From contig CP111157.1 in NCBI GenBank assembly GCA_026367775.1, positions 1,612,001 through 1,676,000 of the forward strand: a stretch of DNA of 64,000 nucleotides. The letters are read 5' to 3'. The notes under the pieces were generated by a model. That model searched no databases and was not told the DNA's origin. It worked only from the letters and a program-made list of their open reading frames with translations. Numbering within the stretch: position 1 is the first letter of the stretch; each line of letters opens with the position of its first letter. Source of the stretch: Exserohilum rostratum (Eukaryota > Ascomycota > Dothideomycetes > Pleosporales > Pleosporaceae). Shown here piece after piece: positions 10,082-22,706 of the stretch. A program made the position numbers and the translations under genes.

Positions 10082-11436
10082 GTTCAGTGGTTGCTGTTGT
10101 TCAAAAGTTCACGATGGCGTTGTCGGGTGGCACCGTTGTGATGTCAATAAGAACTGTTCAATTGGTCTCCACTGAAGTCCTCCAGCTTCCCATAGTCTCT
10201 GGTCAGCTAATTGGCCCTCTGCGATTAAAATGAAGAATCGATCCAGGCCTGAGACCAGATGTCTCTAGAGGTATTGAGACCTAAGTTGTACTACGAGAAA
10301 ACTGAAACTTGTAGCATTCTACGGCAACCACAGTGGAGATAATGTAGTTAAAAGACATCTGGGGAGTGAGAGAAATCCCTATTGAGCCTTTACTGTATCT
10401 ACTTCTTTGTACATCTGTGGATATTTCATGTAGTTTCGCATTTAGGAACAATTCTATCACTATAGTATAGGTCACGGCAGAGCTTGCAGGTAGCTCTCAA
10501 CCTTCAAATATATATTATTCACTCTTCTCACAGATCTGCAGACATTCCAGTCATGGTAGTCGATGTTGTGCCCCGACGATTGTTCCTCTTTCAGTTCATG
10601 CAAGAGGAATGTAACAATTGTAGTTTCCCCATACTTGACTCACAGAAACTGGTGGTTGCCATTATTGTTTGTTCTCCGAATGTATCCTTGTCGTCATTCA
10701 AAGTGATCTGATAGCGCGATATTTTCTTCCAGACAGCCTGATCACTTGCTGCATGCATAGTGAGCTGGTATATACACATGCAATAAACTGTAAGCACCTA
10801 GATGATATTACTATGCCGTTTTAGGGTGGGTACTTTAGTTCAAAATGGTGCTTAATAAACCTTTCCACTAAACATTGGCATCTTCGTATTTGAGATAGCT
10901 ATCCTTGATCGAAACATCGAATGTCAAGAACGACGTGTTGCGCAAGATACCTAGCATGCCAAAGTTCTCAATAGATGAAAGCCTATCGAGAAATCTACCC
11001 GGAATATAGGATCACATGTGAGATGTTACATTGCATCTTTACCTTGACCGCCTGATGCATTGTCAAGCCACCACCAAGACCCAGCCCGCTGCCAGGATCG
11101 TTGCCAAGCCTGTACTTATATGCAAGGCGGCACAGACGGAATAAACTCTGCATACAGAATCTTCGTAAACATACTTGCTGCAGACTTAATTCCGGTATCC
11201 ATCCCCTTGTTGGACTTTCCGGCTTTGGTTTTATTCCATTAATTCCAGGACTTGATCATTGGGTTGACCACAGAGCACTTTGAGATGCACGGAGTAAACA
11301 AGTCTAATGGAGTTCATTGTGAAATAGCTGGTAGGCTGTTGGTTGCTGGTATATATTTGCACGATTGACTCAGGTCTTCTCTTCATTTCATCAACTCCTG
11401 TCCTTTCATTTTGCGCCTACTACAGCCCCCTTCAAG
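10082..11436. other. Intergenic, upstream of the MFS gene
   Basis: About 1.35 kb with only short, uncharacteristic open frames. I see no gene, RNA or repeat. Confidence 0.45.
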
Positions 11437-12865
11437 ATGGCTAATAAAGCGATCGTGAATACATCTGAGATGAACATTTTCGAATCACCTCCTCAAGACT
11501 TTTCAACCTTGTCCAGTTCAAAGGAGCTGGAAACAAATGACTTTTCCGACAAAACGCATGAAAGCCTTTCTGGTCTGCCACCCAAGGATGGAGGAAAGGC
11601 CGCTTGGTTGTTCCTGGCTGCCGCGTTTGTAGTCGAAGTCCTAACTATCGGTGAGTGTCTCTTGTACCTACTTCGTGTCTTATATGCTAATATAATTTCA
11701 AGGATTCAGTTTCTCCTTCGGACGTTTCCAAGATTATTATAGTACAGCTGAACCGTTCGCGGGGTCCTCGAATATCGCAGTCATTGGTGTCCTGAATCAA
11801 GGCCTTATATTCATCTGTCTTCCAATGACCATTCATCTGGCAAGACGCAAGCCGCAGTGGGCTCGATGGATGGCAACAGGGGGACTTCTAGGTTCTGTTG
11901 TATCTAACATTACGAGTTCCTTCTGCACGAACATATCCCAGCTCATCGCAACTCAAGGAATTCTACTAGGAATCTGTGGGAGCTTTGCCTTTTGTCCCCT
12001 CCTCGTCTTCGCTGATCAGTGGTTCGATAAACGCAAGGGCCTGGCTTTTGGTATCACCGGGAGCGGAGCTGGTTTCGGAGGCCTATTCCTGCCACTGATC
12101 ATTAACACGCTCCTCGACAATACTGGATTCGAAACCACCATGCGAGTTTGGGCTGGTATACTTCTTGGAGTCGGCATTCCGCTAGCGTTCTTTGTGAGAC
12201 CTCGATTACCGCCGTCGGCCATAGAGCGCAAACCATTCTGGAACCTCAGAGTAGTCCGTTCGCGCTTTTTTCTCCTCAACCAAACAGCCACACTGATTCA
12301 AGCCGCGGGCTACTATCTCCCTGGCATCTACCTACCCAGTTACACCCGTGAGATCTTTGGCATGTCGACCTGGTTGTCGACGCTTTCACTAATGCTTCTC
12401 AATCTTTCTGCCATGGTTGGACTTATCATCATGGGCCACTTGACCGATCGATTTGGTTCCCGAATATGTATCTTCATATCCGCATTTGGGGCAACTCTTT
12501 CCGTCTTCCTATTCTGGGGTTTGGCAGTACATATCGCCCTTGTCTATATGTTTTGTATATTTTTTGGTCTCTTCTCTGGGTGCTTTCCTGCTGTATGGCC
12601 GGCTGTCATGCGGGAGACAGCGAGGAGAGGCGAGGCGCGTGGGTTCGGCCATGTGGATACCCTGATGATCTATTCTCTACTCTGTGTTGGTCGAGGTATT
12701 GGAAATATTGTCTCTGGTCCTCTAAGCGAGGCGCTGATTGAGGGCAGACCCTGGGAAGGAACGGCGATTGGTGGTTATGGAAGCGGATTTGGTGCACTCA
12801 TTGTCTTCTCCGGTGTGACCTCGCTCTTTAGCGGCATGAATACTCTGTGGTGTCACTTACTCTGA
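11437..12865 (+). CDS. Major facilitator superfamily transporter, monocarboxylate-permease-like, two exons
   Basis: Exon 1 11437-11650, intron 11651-11702 (52 bp, GTGAGT start, TGCTAAT-like branch site, TTTCAAG end), exon 2 11703-12865; 1377 nt encode 458 residues. A soluble N-terminus of about 60 residues precedes a first membrane segment that is restored across the intron. Family marks are RFQDYY in the first loop, the long ATQGILLGICGSFAFCP helix, QWFDKRKGLAFGITGSGAGF, and the loop GHLTDRFGSR between the two halves. About 12 membrane segments are expected. Fungal MFS proteins of this monocarboxylate-transporter-like type are often annotated as monocarboxylate permeases; the substrate cannot be read from the sequence. 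I took the ATG in CAAGATGGCT; an in-frame ATG at 11365 would add 24 residues. Confidence 0.82.
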
Positions 12866-14630
12866 AAGTATTCGCCTCAACTTGACTATATGCTGAGAGC
12901 ATAGCAAGTTCAAAGTGCAATTTCTTAAATGCTTAGCTCGCCTATCATCAGTAACTATGGCACAAGAGGACCCTTTAAACCCACGCAAAAGTGCGCCATT
13001 GCAAATTGTAGTATTGCTTCCTTTCTCTTTCCTTAAGATACCATTTTGAAATCATTGCATAGAGATAGTGTGTAGGACATTCGTATCATCATTTTGTTGA
13101 TAGGGACGAATCCAATGAGAAAACTATCTCCTGGGAGCCATTTGTCGGTAGAATGATAGTTCTCTTTCGATCGAAGTTTCTCAATTCAGCTCCTCACGCC
13201 TGCCCTTCGTCTTCCTATGCCACTTTCGCCCACTCATTGGCCAGGAGGCATCTTCGCGACAAGTCCAGCAACTTGGTTTCGGAGATCTACACCCAGTTCA
13301 CAGAGTACTTGCATTGGAAAAAAGCTCACCTATGTGAGGTTGCGTCTTACAGCTGGAGAATATTTAGGCAGTTTCGACCTGGGCGCGAACTCAGAATCGC
13401 ACGATAGACATGCATCTTGAAGGAGCGCGGCTCTGGGAAGCAGTAGCTGCAGGAGCTTGCTCGCTCTACGAGATCGGTGGGTGTTTCTACAGCATTTCTG
13501 ATTTATTTCACCAAGGGGATTGGGTCAGCTCTTGATAGCATCATCGCAGGAAGCAGGGTATTCATGTAGCGGGCAAACTGGCCCCAAAAGCTGCTTGGCA
13601 GCAGCATGCGATCCTCAGGATTAACTTTTAGGCTGGCACGAGTGGTGATTGACAGTGTCTTTGGCGGCAATACCAGATTGCCACAAGACAAGGCGCGTCT
13701 GACCTCTGATTCATGGGTTGAGCGAGAAGGAACACTTCTAGGGCGTACCGAAACCAACGTGGTAAGGTTCAACTTGAAAAAGTCAGGCTTTTATAATGAA
13801 TAGTTTTACTCTATGGCGATGAGTGATTGCGCCATCCAAATAAGGGGTGTTTTACCATGGCATTTGGCATTTCATTATCAGATTACTGATGCGTCATTGA
13901 AAGACTTTGCCATTTGGTCCTGAAACATCTCTTGAAGAGTGACTTTTTCAAAGACACACTAGCTAGAATAAGCAAAGAACCACTACTTGAAGATCGACTA
14001 TTCTGTATTCATCATAGTACCAACATGATACTTATTATTCATGATAAATCGATTAAATCGATTCCGTGTATCTCCACTAGACCTGTCCGATAGAATTAAG
14101 ACATGCATTGGATTGATGTAACCTCCATCTTTTTTTTCCTTGGTCTTAGCGTATAATGTAAATAGCGCTAGAGTGGGGATAGTACTCAGGGTACCCCTAT
14201 CCTCCCTCTACCCTCCCCATACCTTACCTATACACATTTACCGGCCTAGATTCAGGGAGAAATCTCTAGCAGTCCTCGGTATCCATTACCCAGCGCTCTA
14301 AGCTCTCTGCGCATAACGCTTGAATTTCCTCTATACGCTGTGTACAGACTTATACGAGATTAAACGAGATTAAACGAACCTCTTCACCTCAACCAATCAA
14401 CTTCTTGCTTCGAATACGAGATACGGTACGGGGGAATGACAAAACCTCAGGCCTCGCCTCGAGTTATTTTGTTTGCATTTTTCCCCAAACATCCGCTGGC
14501 TCAAGAGCAACTTCGACCTCGATATCCTGGAAAAGCATTCACAGCATCCCTTGAATCACATATTTATTTTTTCGCGACAAATCTTAACAACACGCCACTG
14601 CCTCTCGATTTGTAGTCACCTACATCAGTC
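12866..14630. other. Intergenic, about 1.8 kb
   Basis: No convincing gene. A minus-strand frame at 13503-13772 contains a protein-like stretch (NPEDRMLLPSSFWGQFARY) that could be an exon or gene remnant, but no domain or splice partner was found. The segment 14170-14230 is rich in CCCCTAC/ACCCT motifs upstream of the RTA1 gene. Confidence 0.4.
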
Positions 14631-15676
14631 ATGGGCTATGATACCGCAGAATATCGTCCATCTTTAGATGACCCTAACGTCTGGGTGCCGTATAGATACA
14701 TCCCCTCACAACTTGCTGCAATCGTCCTTATTGTTGCATTTTCCCTCACCACGTTCCTGCATCTATTCCAACTAGTGAAGAGGCGTACATGGTACTTTAT
14801 TCCGCTAGTTGTCGGGGGCTTTTGTAAGTTGGTCTTTTACCGGAAAGCTAAACAGTTTCTAACATGCTTTTTCTAGTTGAGATAATAGGTTTTGTCGGTC
14901 GTCTCATGTCGCATAGTGATCTGTGGGCCCTCGGGCCGTTCATCATGCAATCACTCCTTCTTCTTGTCGCACCTGCGCTCTTCGCAGCATCAATCTATAT
15001 CATTCTCGGTCGTATCATACTCCTGGTGGACGGCGAACGGTATTCAATCATTCCTCGAAAGTGGTTGACGAAAGTCTTCGTTGCAGGTGACGTGCTAAGT
15101 TTCTGCATCCAGGGCGGTGGTATGCATCCACTATTTTCAATGAGCCTCTATCATAAATTCGACTAATACTAGACAGGTGGTGGTGTACAAGCTATAGGAA
15201 CCCTAAGCGCGTTACACTTAGGTGAAAAGCTCATCATCGTTGGTCTCTTTATCCAGGTCGCTTGGTTTGGATTTTTCATTGTGGTAGCAGGCATATTCCA
15301 CTTGCGATTCTCCAAAGCTATTTCGAAAGCAGTATCAACTTCATCGTGCGACCGCTCTCACAATAGCTCGCCATGTTGTCTGACCGAATCTCCGACTGCG
15401 CCTACAGGTGCATTGAGTATCAAACAACTACCCTGGAAGCGTCACATTCATATCCTTTATAGCACTAGCGGACTGATCATGGTGCGCAGTGTTTTCAGGG
15501 TTATCGAGTACCTGATGGGGAACAATGGATATCTATTAAGGCACGAGGTATTCCTGTATGTGTTCGATGCAGCACTAATGTTCATTGTTATGGTGCTGTT
15601 CAACTGGATACATCCAAGCGAAGTCACAAACCTGCATAAAGCTAGGCTAGCACAAGATTCAGGTCTAGAGATGTAA
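14631..15676 (+). CDS. RTA1-family lipid-translocating exporter-like protein, three exons
   Basis: Exons 14631-14823, 14877-15119 and 15177-15676, introns 53 and 57 bp (both with CTAAT/CTAAC-like branch sites and AG ends); 936 nt encode 311 residues. The spliced protein shows the RTA1 pattern: a short extracellular N-terminus with YRYIPS, a first helix, EIIGFVGRLMSH after the first junction, LLLVAPALFAASIYIILGR in the middle, and a junction rebuilding FCIQGGGGVQAIGT. Seven hydrophobic segments are visible. The last third contains LIMVRSVFRVIEY and DAALMFIVMVLFNWIHPSE, both typical. RTA1/RTM1/RSB1 relatives affect resistance to toxic lipids, sterol-type inhibitors or molasses and sphingoid-base export; the role here is inferred. 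It is the last intact gene before the RIP-degraded block. Confidence 0.88.
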
Positions 15677-15932
15677 AGTAGGATAGGATAACTCCTAGAG
15701 GCTGAATTACAGTATCAAAAAATATAGTATGTTAGATTATCCACAGGGACTGAGCCGTGATCAGGATTTTAAGTTTAAGAAGCTCGGTGCGGGCGAAGAT
15801 AAGAGAAGGGGACTGTTATTATGAACCTGTGAGGAGGGTAATAACTAAGGTAAAAAACGGATTACTTAAATCGTGACACCTTAACCACTGTATGTACATG
15901 ATATTCTTATATTGTATTGTTATCTATGTCAG

Positions 15933-16037
15933 GCGCAGCTGACGATATATACTATCCTGTGCAGAGAATCAGCAGAACGCTGATTACTCGTACCTTTTTG
16001 GTTGTTATGGCCTAGTGGCACAGGGCTGAGTCCTAAC
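15933..16037. repeat. 105-bp interspersed repeat, unmutated copy
   Basis: This stretch aligns without gaps to 58985-59089. I count about 21 differences, all but one C-to-T or G-to-A, always in the direction of this copy having C or G. This copy is therefore the unmutated one. It lies just outside the Fot1-like nest on the gene side. CCTGTGC and GCACAGG form a short inverted pair inside it. The nature of the repeat (MITE-like or a fragment) is unknown. Confidence 0.75.
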
Positions 16038-16352
16038 AATCTAACGTATTCTATCACTAAGTGGGCTACATTACTAAGTGTGCTACTTTTTCTTAGCATT
16101 ATAAACTTTATATATAAAAACATAGATTACTTTATACTAGCTATAGATACTTTATATAACTTACTTATATTTAAGAAAGAATTTTCTTTTATATCTTTTT
16201 AGTATATATAAAAGTTATAACTAGCCTATTTTCTTATAAGTTTTATAGTGCTATTAGTTTAGTAAAGCTTTTTCTTAACTACTTTTACTATATGCCTTCT
16301 TTAATATTATATAATTAGTAGAATTACTATTAGCTACTTATATAGTAGTGAA

Positions 16353-16409
16353 TAGGTAGGGGTAGAGTAGAGGTAGTATTACGTAATACCTCTACTCTAC
16401 CCCTACCTA
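16353..16409. repeat. Near-perfect hairpin: 23-bp arms, 11-base loop
   Basis: The left arm 16353-16375 is exactly complementary to the right arm 16387-16409, with loop 16376-16386. A third, slightly altered copy of the left arm starts at 16427. Arms are GC-richer than the surrounding RIP-degraded DNA. It may mark abutting transposon termini. Confidence 0.7.
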
Positions 16410-17267
16410 ACTCTTAGTAAAATCTTTAGGTAGAGGTAGAGTAGAGGTTAGATTATTTTAGTTACTATTAGGTATTAGTAAGTACTAACTTTTCTTAAAC
16501 TCTTTTCCTTACTTTAAACTTATTTTTTTATATATAATTATAATATATAAATTTAAATACTTATTACTTCTTACTATAGATATTAATTATAGATATTTAT
16601 TATATTTAGAACTTAAATAAAGAGAGAGTAGAGTAAGTAAATATATAAAACTATACTTAAGAAGTAGTAGAAGTTAATTTAACTATATATAGTAGAGTTA
16701 TAGACTTAAAATTATACTTATTAAAATAGCGCTTTATAAGCTATATTTCTTTAGCTTAAATAGTAACTCTTTTAGTATAAATAGTGTTTATATTATAATC
16801 TAATAGAAAATAGTAGATAGATAGTTAAGAGAAAAATAAATATATTTCTCTCTAGTATACTTAGATAAAAGGCTTTAGTAGCCTCTTAAAGAGTAGTAAT
16901 TATAGTACTTTAGAATTATAGGCTTTTATCTCTAATATAATTAGGCTCTATAGTCTAAGTAATCTCTCTAACTAGGCGTATACATAGTAATTTAGTAAAT
17001 AGTAAATTATACTACTTTTAAGTATTCTTAATCTATCTAAGTATAATAGCTATAATAAATTAGCTAAAGTATATAATAAATATATATAATAACTTACTTA
17101 CTTATTTAAATTTTAGCTTTTTATAAAGTTAGCTATCTTTATTAAACTTAATATTAGTATTAGTAGGCTACTTAGTAAACTTACTAGTAGGCTTTTTAAG
17201 TCTCTTTTTAGCTACTTTACTATAAAGGTTTTCTTTAAGCGCCTTTCTACTTATAAACTTAGCTATA

Positions 17268-19109
17268 ACGTGTTTCACTACTAAGTAGGCTACTCTACTA
17301 AGTAAGCTACCTCCCTGCACTATCCTACCTTTATAATAATAACGCGTAATATTTTAATAACTATAACTCTAGAAAAGCTATACTAAAGCTAATGTATAAA
17401 TTATAGTTTTTAAGCTTACTAGAAACTAAATTTTAAATATTTAATATACTACTTACCTCTATAGTATCTTATATATAATAATTTAGTAATAATATAATAG
17501 AAAGTACTATTAATGTAATTATAAGGTAAACTATAAGCGCTTAATAAAACTTAAAGAAAAGGCTATTACTAGGCGTATAATAGTTAATTATAAGCAAAGA
17601 CTACCTTATAGGAAAGATAATATGTAAGATATAGCTAATAGACTACTCTAAGAGCGTAGTAGAGAGGAGGTTAGTAAGAACTAAGTTAATAAGTTTATCT
17701 AGCGTAATTCTAAGCTATATACGTGTTATAGCTATCTATATAATTACTAGTAAGCTCTTTAAAGACTTAGCGCTTATTATAAGCTAGTTTAAGCTAGTTT
17801 ATAATATAAAGGTAAAGTATAGTATTATAGATAAAAATATCTATAATTTTAATAAGACTAGCTTTATTATGAGTAAGATTTTATTATAGTTAATTATTAT
17901 AAGCTTAGATAAACTAGAAAGAATAAAGTAGATCTAGCTAAGTAATTATAAGTAGGTTACGCTAATTTAGAGCGTTAGCGTAATAAGTAAGCGTATTTTA
18001 GCGTTTCTTATCTTTATAAGTAAAGTTCTAATCTTTACTTAGTTTATAGAGAATCTACTATATAACTAAGTAATCTAAGTTAGTTCTATAGGCTAGATAA
18101 ATAATAATCTAGCGCTTAACTAGCTTTATTACTTTAATTCTTATATATAGCCTATAGAGATATATAGGCTACTTATTATTAATAGCTATAAGAGCTACTA
18201 CTTAGTAGCTTTCTAAAATCTTTATAAAGAGATAAAGATAATTCTTCTTTATATACTTTTCTACTTATTATATCTTTTATAGCCTTTTAATATAAGCTAC
18301 TTTTTACTATTAAAGCGCGCGTATAGTAATACTATTTTAGTCTTAGTACGTAATTATATCTACTATATTAGTAAAGAAACCTTCCTACTAGCGTTTAAAA
18401 AGGCCTATTATAAGGCTATTACACTAGAGAATATTTATAGAAGGTTTAAAGGTGCTAAGCTTACTTTATATAGTTATTATATAGTTTTATTATAGCTTAA
18501 TATTATATTACGTATACTAACTTTACTAGCGTAAAAAACTACTACTTAAGAGCTAAAAACGCTACGTAATGTATATAAAATAAAAGTATAAGCTATACTT
18601 ATTTAAAATTATATATAAATCTAGTAAAGGTCTCTTATAACTTCTCTTAAGAAGTAGATATAGTAGTTAAGTAAAGAAGCTTAGTAGATAGCTTATAATA
18701 TAGTGCTTATATAAAAGAAACTTAATTACCTTAAAGCTATAATTAGTAAAGTAATAAAGTAAAAAACTTATAAGAGGCGCTACCTATAGGTAGAGAGGTC
18801 CTAGATAGTTAGTTAGGTAGCTAATTAAATTACTAAGGTAGAGAGTAGTAGCTATAATAGTAGTGTAACGTCTATAAAGAGGGTGCGTAGTAAATAGCGC
18901 TATAGGCGTTATAGCTAAATTAGACATAACTCTTGTATATATTAAGTAGAATTAGAGGATATAGAAGATAGTAATATGTCTAAAGAATAATATCTTATTC
19001 TACTTAATAAGAAAGATTATAGTAGTATTACGTAATACTATTGCAAAAGTAGAATATTATAAGGAGGTGGCCTACTTAGTAGGGTAGCCCGCTTAGTAGT
19101 GAAACACGT
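17268..19109 (+). mobile_element. RIP-degraded Fot1/pogo-like transposon, second family, 1842 bp
   Basis: Terminal inverted repeats start ACGTGTTTCACTACTAAG and end in the complement (CTTAGTAGTGAAACACGT). They are flanked on both sides by the dinucleotide TA (17266-17267 and 19110-19111), the target duplication used by Tc1/mariner/pogo elements. A remnant of the transposase motif is visible on the plus strand at 17830-17871: it reads IYNFNKTSF where the Fot1 family has a D-E-T-G-F core, with Asp and Glu codons altered in the G-to-A sense. Stops occur throughout, so the copy is dead. It interrupts a related copy continuing at 19110. Confidence 0.8.
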
Positions 19110-20153
19110 TATAACTAAGTAATTTAATTTAGTTCTATAAGCTAGATAAATAATAATCTAGCGCTTAACTAGCTTAATTACTTTAATTCTTATATATAGC
19201 TTATAAAGATATATAAGCTAGTTATTATTAATAGCTATAAGAGCTACTACTTAGTAGCTTTTAAAGATCTCTATAAAGAGATAAAGATAATTCTTATATA
19301 TATACTTCTCTACTTATTATATCTCTTATAGCTTTTTTATATAGACTACTTTTTACTATTAAAGTATACGTATAGTAATATTATTTTAGCTCTAAGATAT
19401 ATTTATATCTACTTTATTAGTAAGGAATCTTTCTTACTAGTATTTAAAATAGCCTATTATAAGGCTATTATACTAAAGAATATCTATAAAGAGTTTTAAG
19501 ATACTAAGCTTACTCTATATAATTATTATATTATTTTATTATAGCTTAATATTATACTATATATACTAACTCTACTAGTGTAAAAACCTACTATATAGAA
19601 GCTAAAAACACTATATAATATATATAAAATAAATATATAAGTTATACTTATTTAAAACTATATATAAATTTAGTAAAAGTATTTTATAACTTCTCTTTAA
19701 AAGTAAATATAGTAGTTAAGTAAAAGAGCTTAGTAGATAGCTTATAATATAGTATTAATATAGAAGAAACTTTAGTATCTTAAAGTAGTAATTAGTAAAG
19801 TAACTAAGTAAAAAACTTATAAGAGGTACTATATATAGCTAAAGAGGTTCTAAATAGTTAGTTAGATAGCTAATTAAATTACTAAGGTAGAGAGTAGTAG
19901 CTCTAATAAGAGTGTAACCTCTATAAAAAGAGTATATAGTCAATAATACTATAAGTATTATAGCTAAATTAAATATAACTTTAATATATATAAAGTAGAA
20001 TTAAAGAAAATAAAGAATAGTAACGTATCTAAGTAATAATATTTTATTCTACTTTATACTTAAATTTATAGTAGTATAATATAAGAAATATTATAATATT
20101 ATTTTAATAGAGAGACTATAGCGCTTAGTAGAGTATAGCGCTTAGTAGTAAAA
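19110..20153 (+). mobile_element. 5'-truncated second copy of the 17268-19109 family
   Basis: From 19110 the sequence follows the internal sequence of the preceding element from about 18065 to its 3' terminal repeat, ending near 20153 in AGTAGTAAAATATATTA. The differences are mainly transitions. The 5' half is missing or unrecognisable. RIP-degraded and non-coding. Confidence 0.65.
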
Positions 20154-21487
20154 TATATTAATTATAACTTAAATTTATATAAATTACTTAGTATTTTTAA
20201 TATTTAAAGTATTTTTAGCTAAGCTTCTTATAGTAAAGTATAAAGGTGAATATTAAAGTAATTAATAACTTTCTCTACGTTCCTAGGGACTAGCTTTACT
20301 ACTTTAAAGACTTTTTTATAGTTATTAGATATATATATATTAAAATATATATTTTAAAAAGCTTAAAAAAAGCGCTCTTTAATAATATACTAGATATAGT
20401 AGTATACTAAGTTTTATAAATATTAAGAGTACTTCTACTTAAAAGGTAAATAGTAAATAATATAAAGTAGCTAAAGTAAATATAATTAATTAGTAAGTAT
20501 ATAAAAGGTAAGAATCTTTTATATAAAGTAGTAGTCTTTAAATTTTTCCTTAAAGTAGCTCTTATAGCTATAAAGGATAAGTAGCTTATATAACTTTACT
20601 TAACGTATTTTTATATACTTATTAAAGTGCTATAACTATATAAGACTAAGCTTATTATTTATCTAGCTATTCTTTAATACTAAAAGCTTTTAGCTATATA
20701 GTATATCTACTTCTTTATACTATTTAGAGATATAAATATATCTTTTATAGATATTAAATAGTAAAGTAGTGTATTTTATAACGTAGATACTATAGATTAC
20801 TATAATCTACTTATAATTACTTAGCTATATAAGAGTAGGCCTTATATAATACTTTACGCCTATAACTACTTTTATTAAGCTAATTACGCCTATCTAGAAG
20901 CTAGTTTTATTAAAGTTATAAATATTATTTAAATAAACTTTATACTTTTTAACTATTTCTTATATAAGCTATAACTATATATTAATAATCTTTAGATTCT
21001 TTTATTAAGTTCTCTAATAATTTTTACTTTACTAAAGGCTATTCTAAGCTTATCTATATAAGTAATAAACTACTCTACCTAGTATTTACTTAAATGCTTA
21101 CTATCTTATTTATATAGTAGTTTCTCTACTATATCTACTACTTTATATAGATAGAGGGTAAATCCTTATAGGTTTAGGTTAAGAATATATTATATAATAG
21201 TTTACTCTTTAAACTTAGTTAGCTTCTAGTAATTTAGCTATATTATAGGTTAAAAGGTAATTTCTTAAAGCTACTAAGAGATCTACTAATAATAGACGTT
21301 ATAGGCTACTATAGTGCGTTAAATACTCTTAAACTAGCCTATATAATAGGCCTAAATAGCTTAAGTAAGCCTATCTTCTTACTAAATTAATATTATATTC
21401 TATTATTAGAGTATAATCTTTTATATATAAAGTTTATAATACTAATAAAATATAGTAAACTTAGTTATATAGCTTACTTAGTAATAG
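20154..21487 (-). mobile_element. RIP-degraded Fot1-like element, internal and right part (minus orientation)
   Basis: Closely follows the element at 35448-37288 from its position about 35950 onward, ending in the same terminal repeat (about 21425-21487). Its missing left end is probably 16045-16341. Dead by RIP. Confidence 0.65.
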
Positions 21488-22347
21488 AATATATTACTTA
21501 CTTATTTATTATATATACTTTAGCTACTTTATATTATTTATATTTTACCTCTTAAGTAAAAGTACTCTTAATATATATAAGACTTAGTACGCTACTATAT
21601 TTAGTATATTAATAAAGAATACTTTCTTTTAGCCTTTTAGAATATATTCTTTAATATATTTATATATAATAATTATAAAAGAGCTTTTAAAGTAGTAAAG
21701 CTAGGCTCTATTAATATATAAAGAGTTCTTAAGTATCTTAATATATATCTTTATACTCTAATATAGTAAGACTAAGTAGAAATACTTTAGTAGTCTAAAA
21801 TACTTAGTATTTTATATAAATTTAGATTATAGTTAGAGCCTATAAGAGAAGTCTTTATATAATTACTAACTACTATATAAGAAGACTTCTTAAAGTTTAT
21901 TAGAAAAGCTAAGAAGATACTATATAAAAATATACTAATAGAGGCTTATATATAAAAGCTTAAAAAGTAATTAGTAGTAATAATAAAGTAATAAAAGTAT
22001 AAAAGAAAGTAGATATAAATAAGTAGAATACTAAACTTTAGTATAAGAGTATTATAAGTAGCTAAAAGTACTTTAACTAGTTATATAATGTTAAAGAAAG
22101 TATTTAATAAAAGTAGTTAAGAAAAAGCTCTACTAAGTTAATAGCACTATAAAACCTATAAGAAAGTAGGCTTTAACACCTATATATACTAAAAAAATAT
22201 AAATAAATATTTTATATTAAATATAAGTAAGTTATATAAAGTATCTATAGCTAGTATAAAGTAATTTAAGTTTTTATATATAATATCTGTAATGCTAAGA
22301 AAAAGTAGCAGACTTAGTAGGGTGGCACTCTTAGTAGTGGAATACGT
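21488..22347 (+). mobile_element. RIP-degraded Fot1-like element, 3' part (plus orientation)
   Basis: Follows the 3' part of the element at 57721-59689 from about 58717 to its right terminal repeat, without the 105-bp insertion found there. Terminal sequence is less mutated than the interior. Dead by RIP. Confidence 0.65.
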
Positions 22348-22706
22348 TAAGTTCATATATAGGAATAGTGAGACGTAATAGAATCATAGAACATATAAAT
22401 ATGAAAGTTATGAATCTCAAGAGAATACTTAGATCTACAACCTCGAGAAGGAAAGTAGTAGATTTCATTTCGGCTAAGATAGAGGGGCTCAAAACCCGGA
22501 TAGACATTGGATTAAATACAGACTCGATCCGGACGCACGTATCGACTATCCAGTCTGCTGTTTATAGTGTCTAGCGCCAGCAGATCTCAGCCCGTCAACA
22601 CGTTCTGCTATAATGGATATCGTCTTTCTGCTCACTCCAAAATTATAGTAATACGTTTGCCAAACCACCTCTCATCGTCTCGTTCTTCGAACGTAGTCGC
22701 AGAGTC
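22348..22706. other. Boundary between the transposon nest and the HET pseudogene
   Basis: Base composition returns to normal here. A 68-codon plus-strand frame (22368-22574) has no recognisable feature; no gene is called. Confidence 0.4.

Larger units (their letters stand above)
16045..22347. mobile_element. Nest of RIP-degraded Fot1/pogo-like DNA transposons
   Basis: The block begins with TAACGTATTC (about 16043) and ends with GAATACGTTA, with related terminal repeats (CACTAAGTGGGCTACATTAC at the left; CTTAGTAGTGG at the right). Sequence is almost free of CpA and TpG and full of TpA, as expected after RIP. The left arm (to about 16341) and the stretch 20154-21487 match the element at 35448-37288 in the same orientation, so they are probably two parts of one element split by later insertions. 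21488-22347 matches the 3' part of the opposite-orientation element at 57721-59689. Between them lie a second family (17268-19109) and a truncated relative (19110-20153). The filling between 16342 and 17267 is unassigned. No coding frame survives. Confidence 0.75.

Noticed and set aside
13503..13772. Minus-strand frame with protein-like stretch
   Set aside because: No domain, signal, or splice partner recognised; noted as a possible remnant only.
16005..16037. tRNA-like A-box (TGGCCTAGTGG) and weak B-box
   Set aside because: The boxes are only about six bases apart and no cloverleaf can be drawn; not a tRNA gene or clear SINE.
22368..22574. Possible small protein of 68 codons
   Set aside because: At the nest boundary, no signal peptide, cysteines or domain; could be chance.
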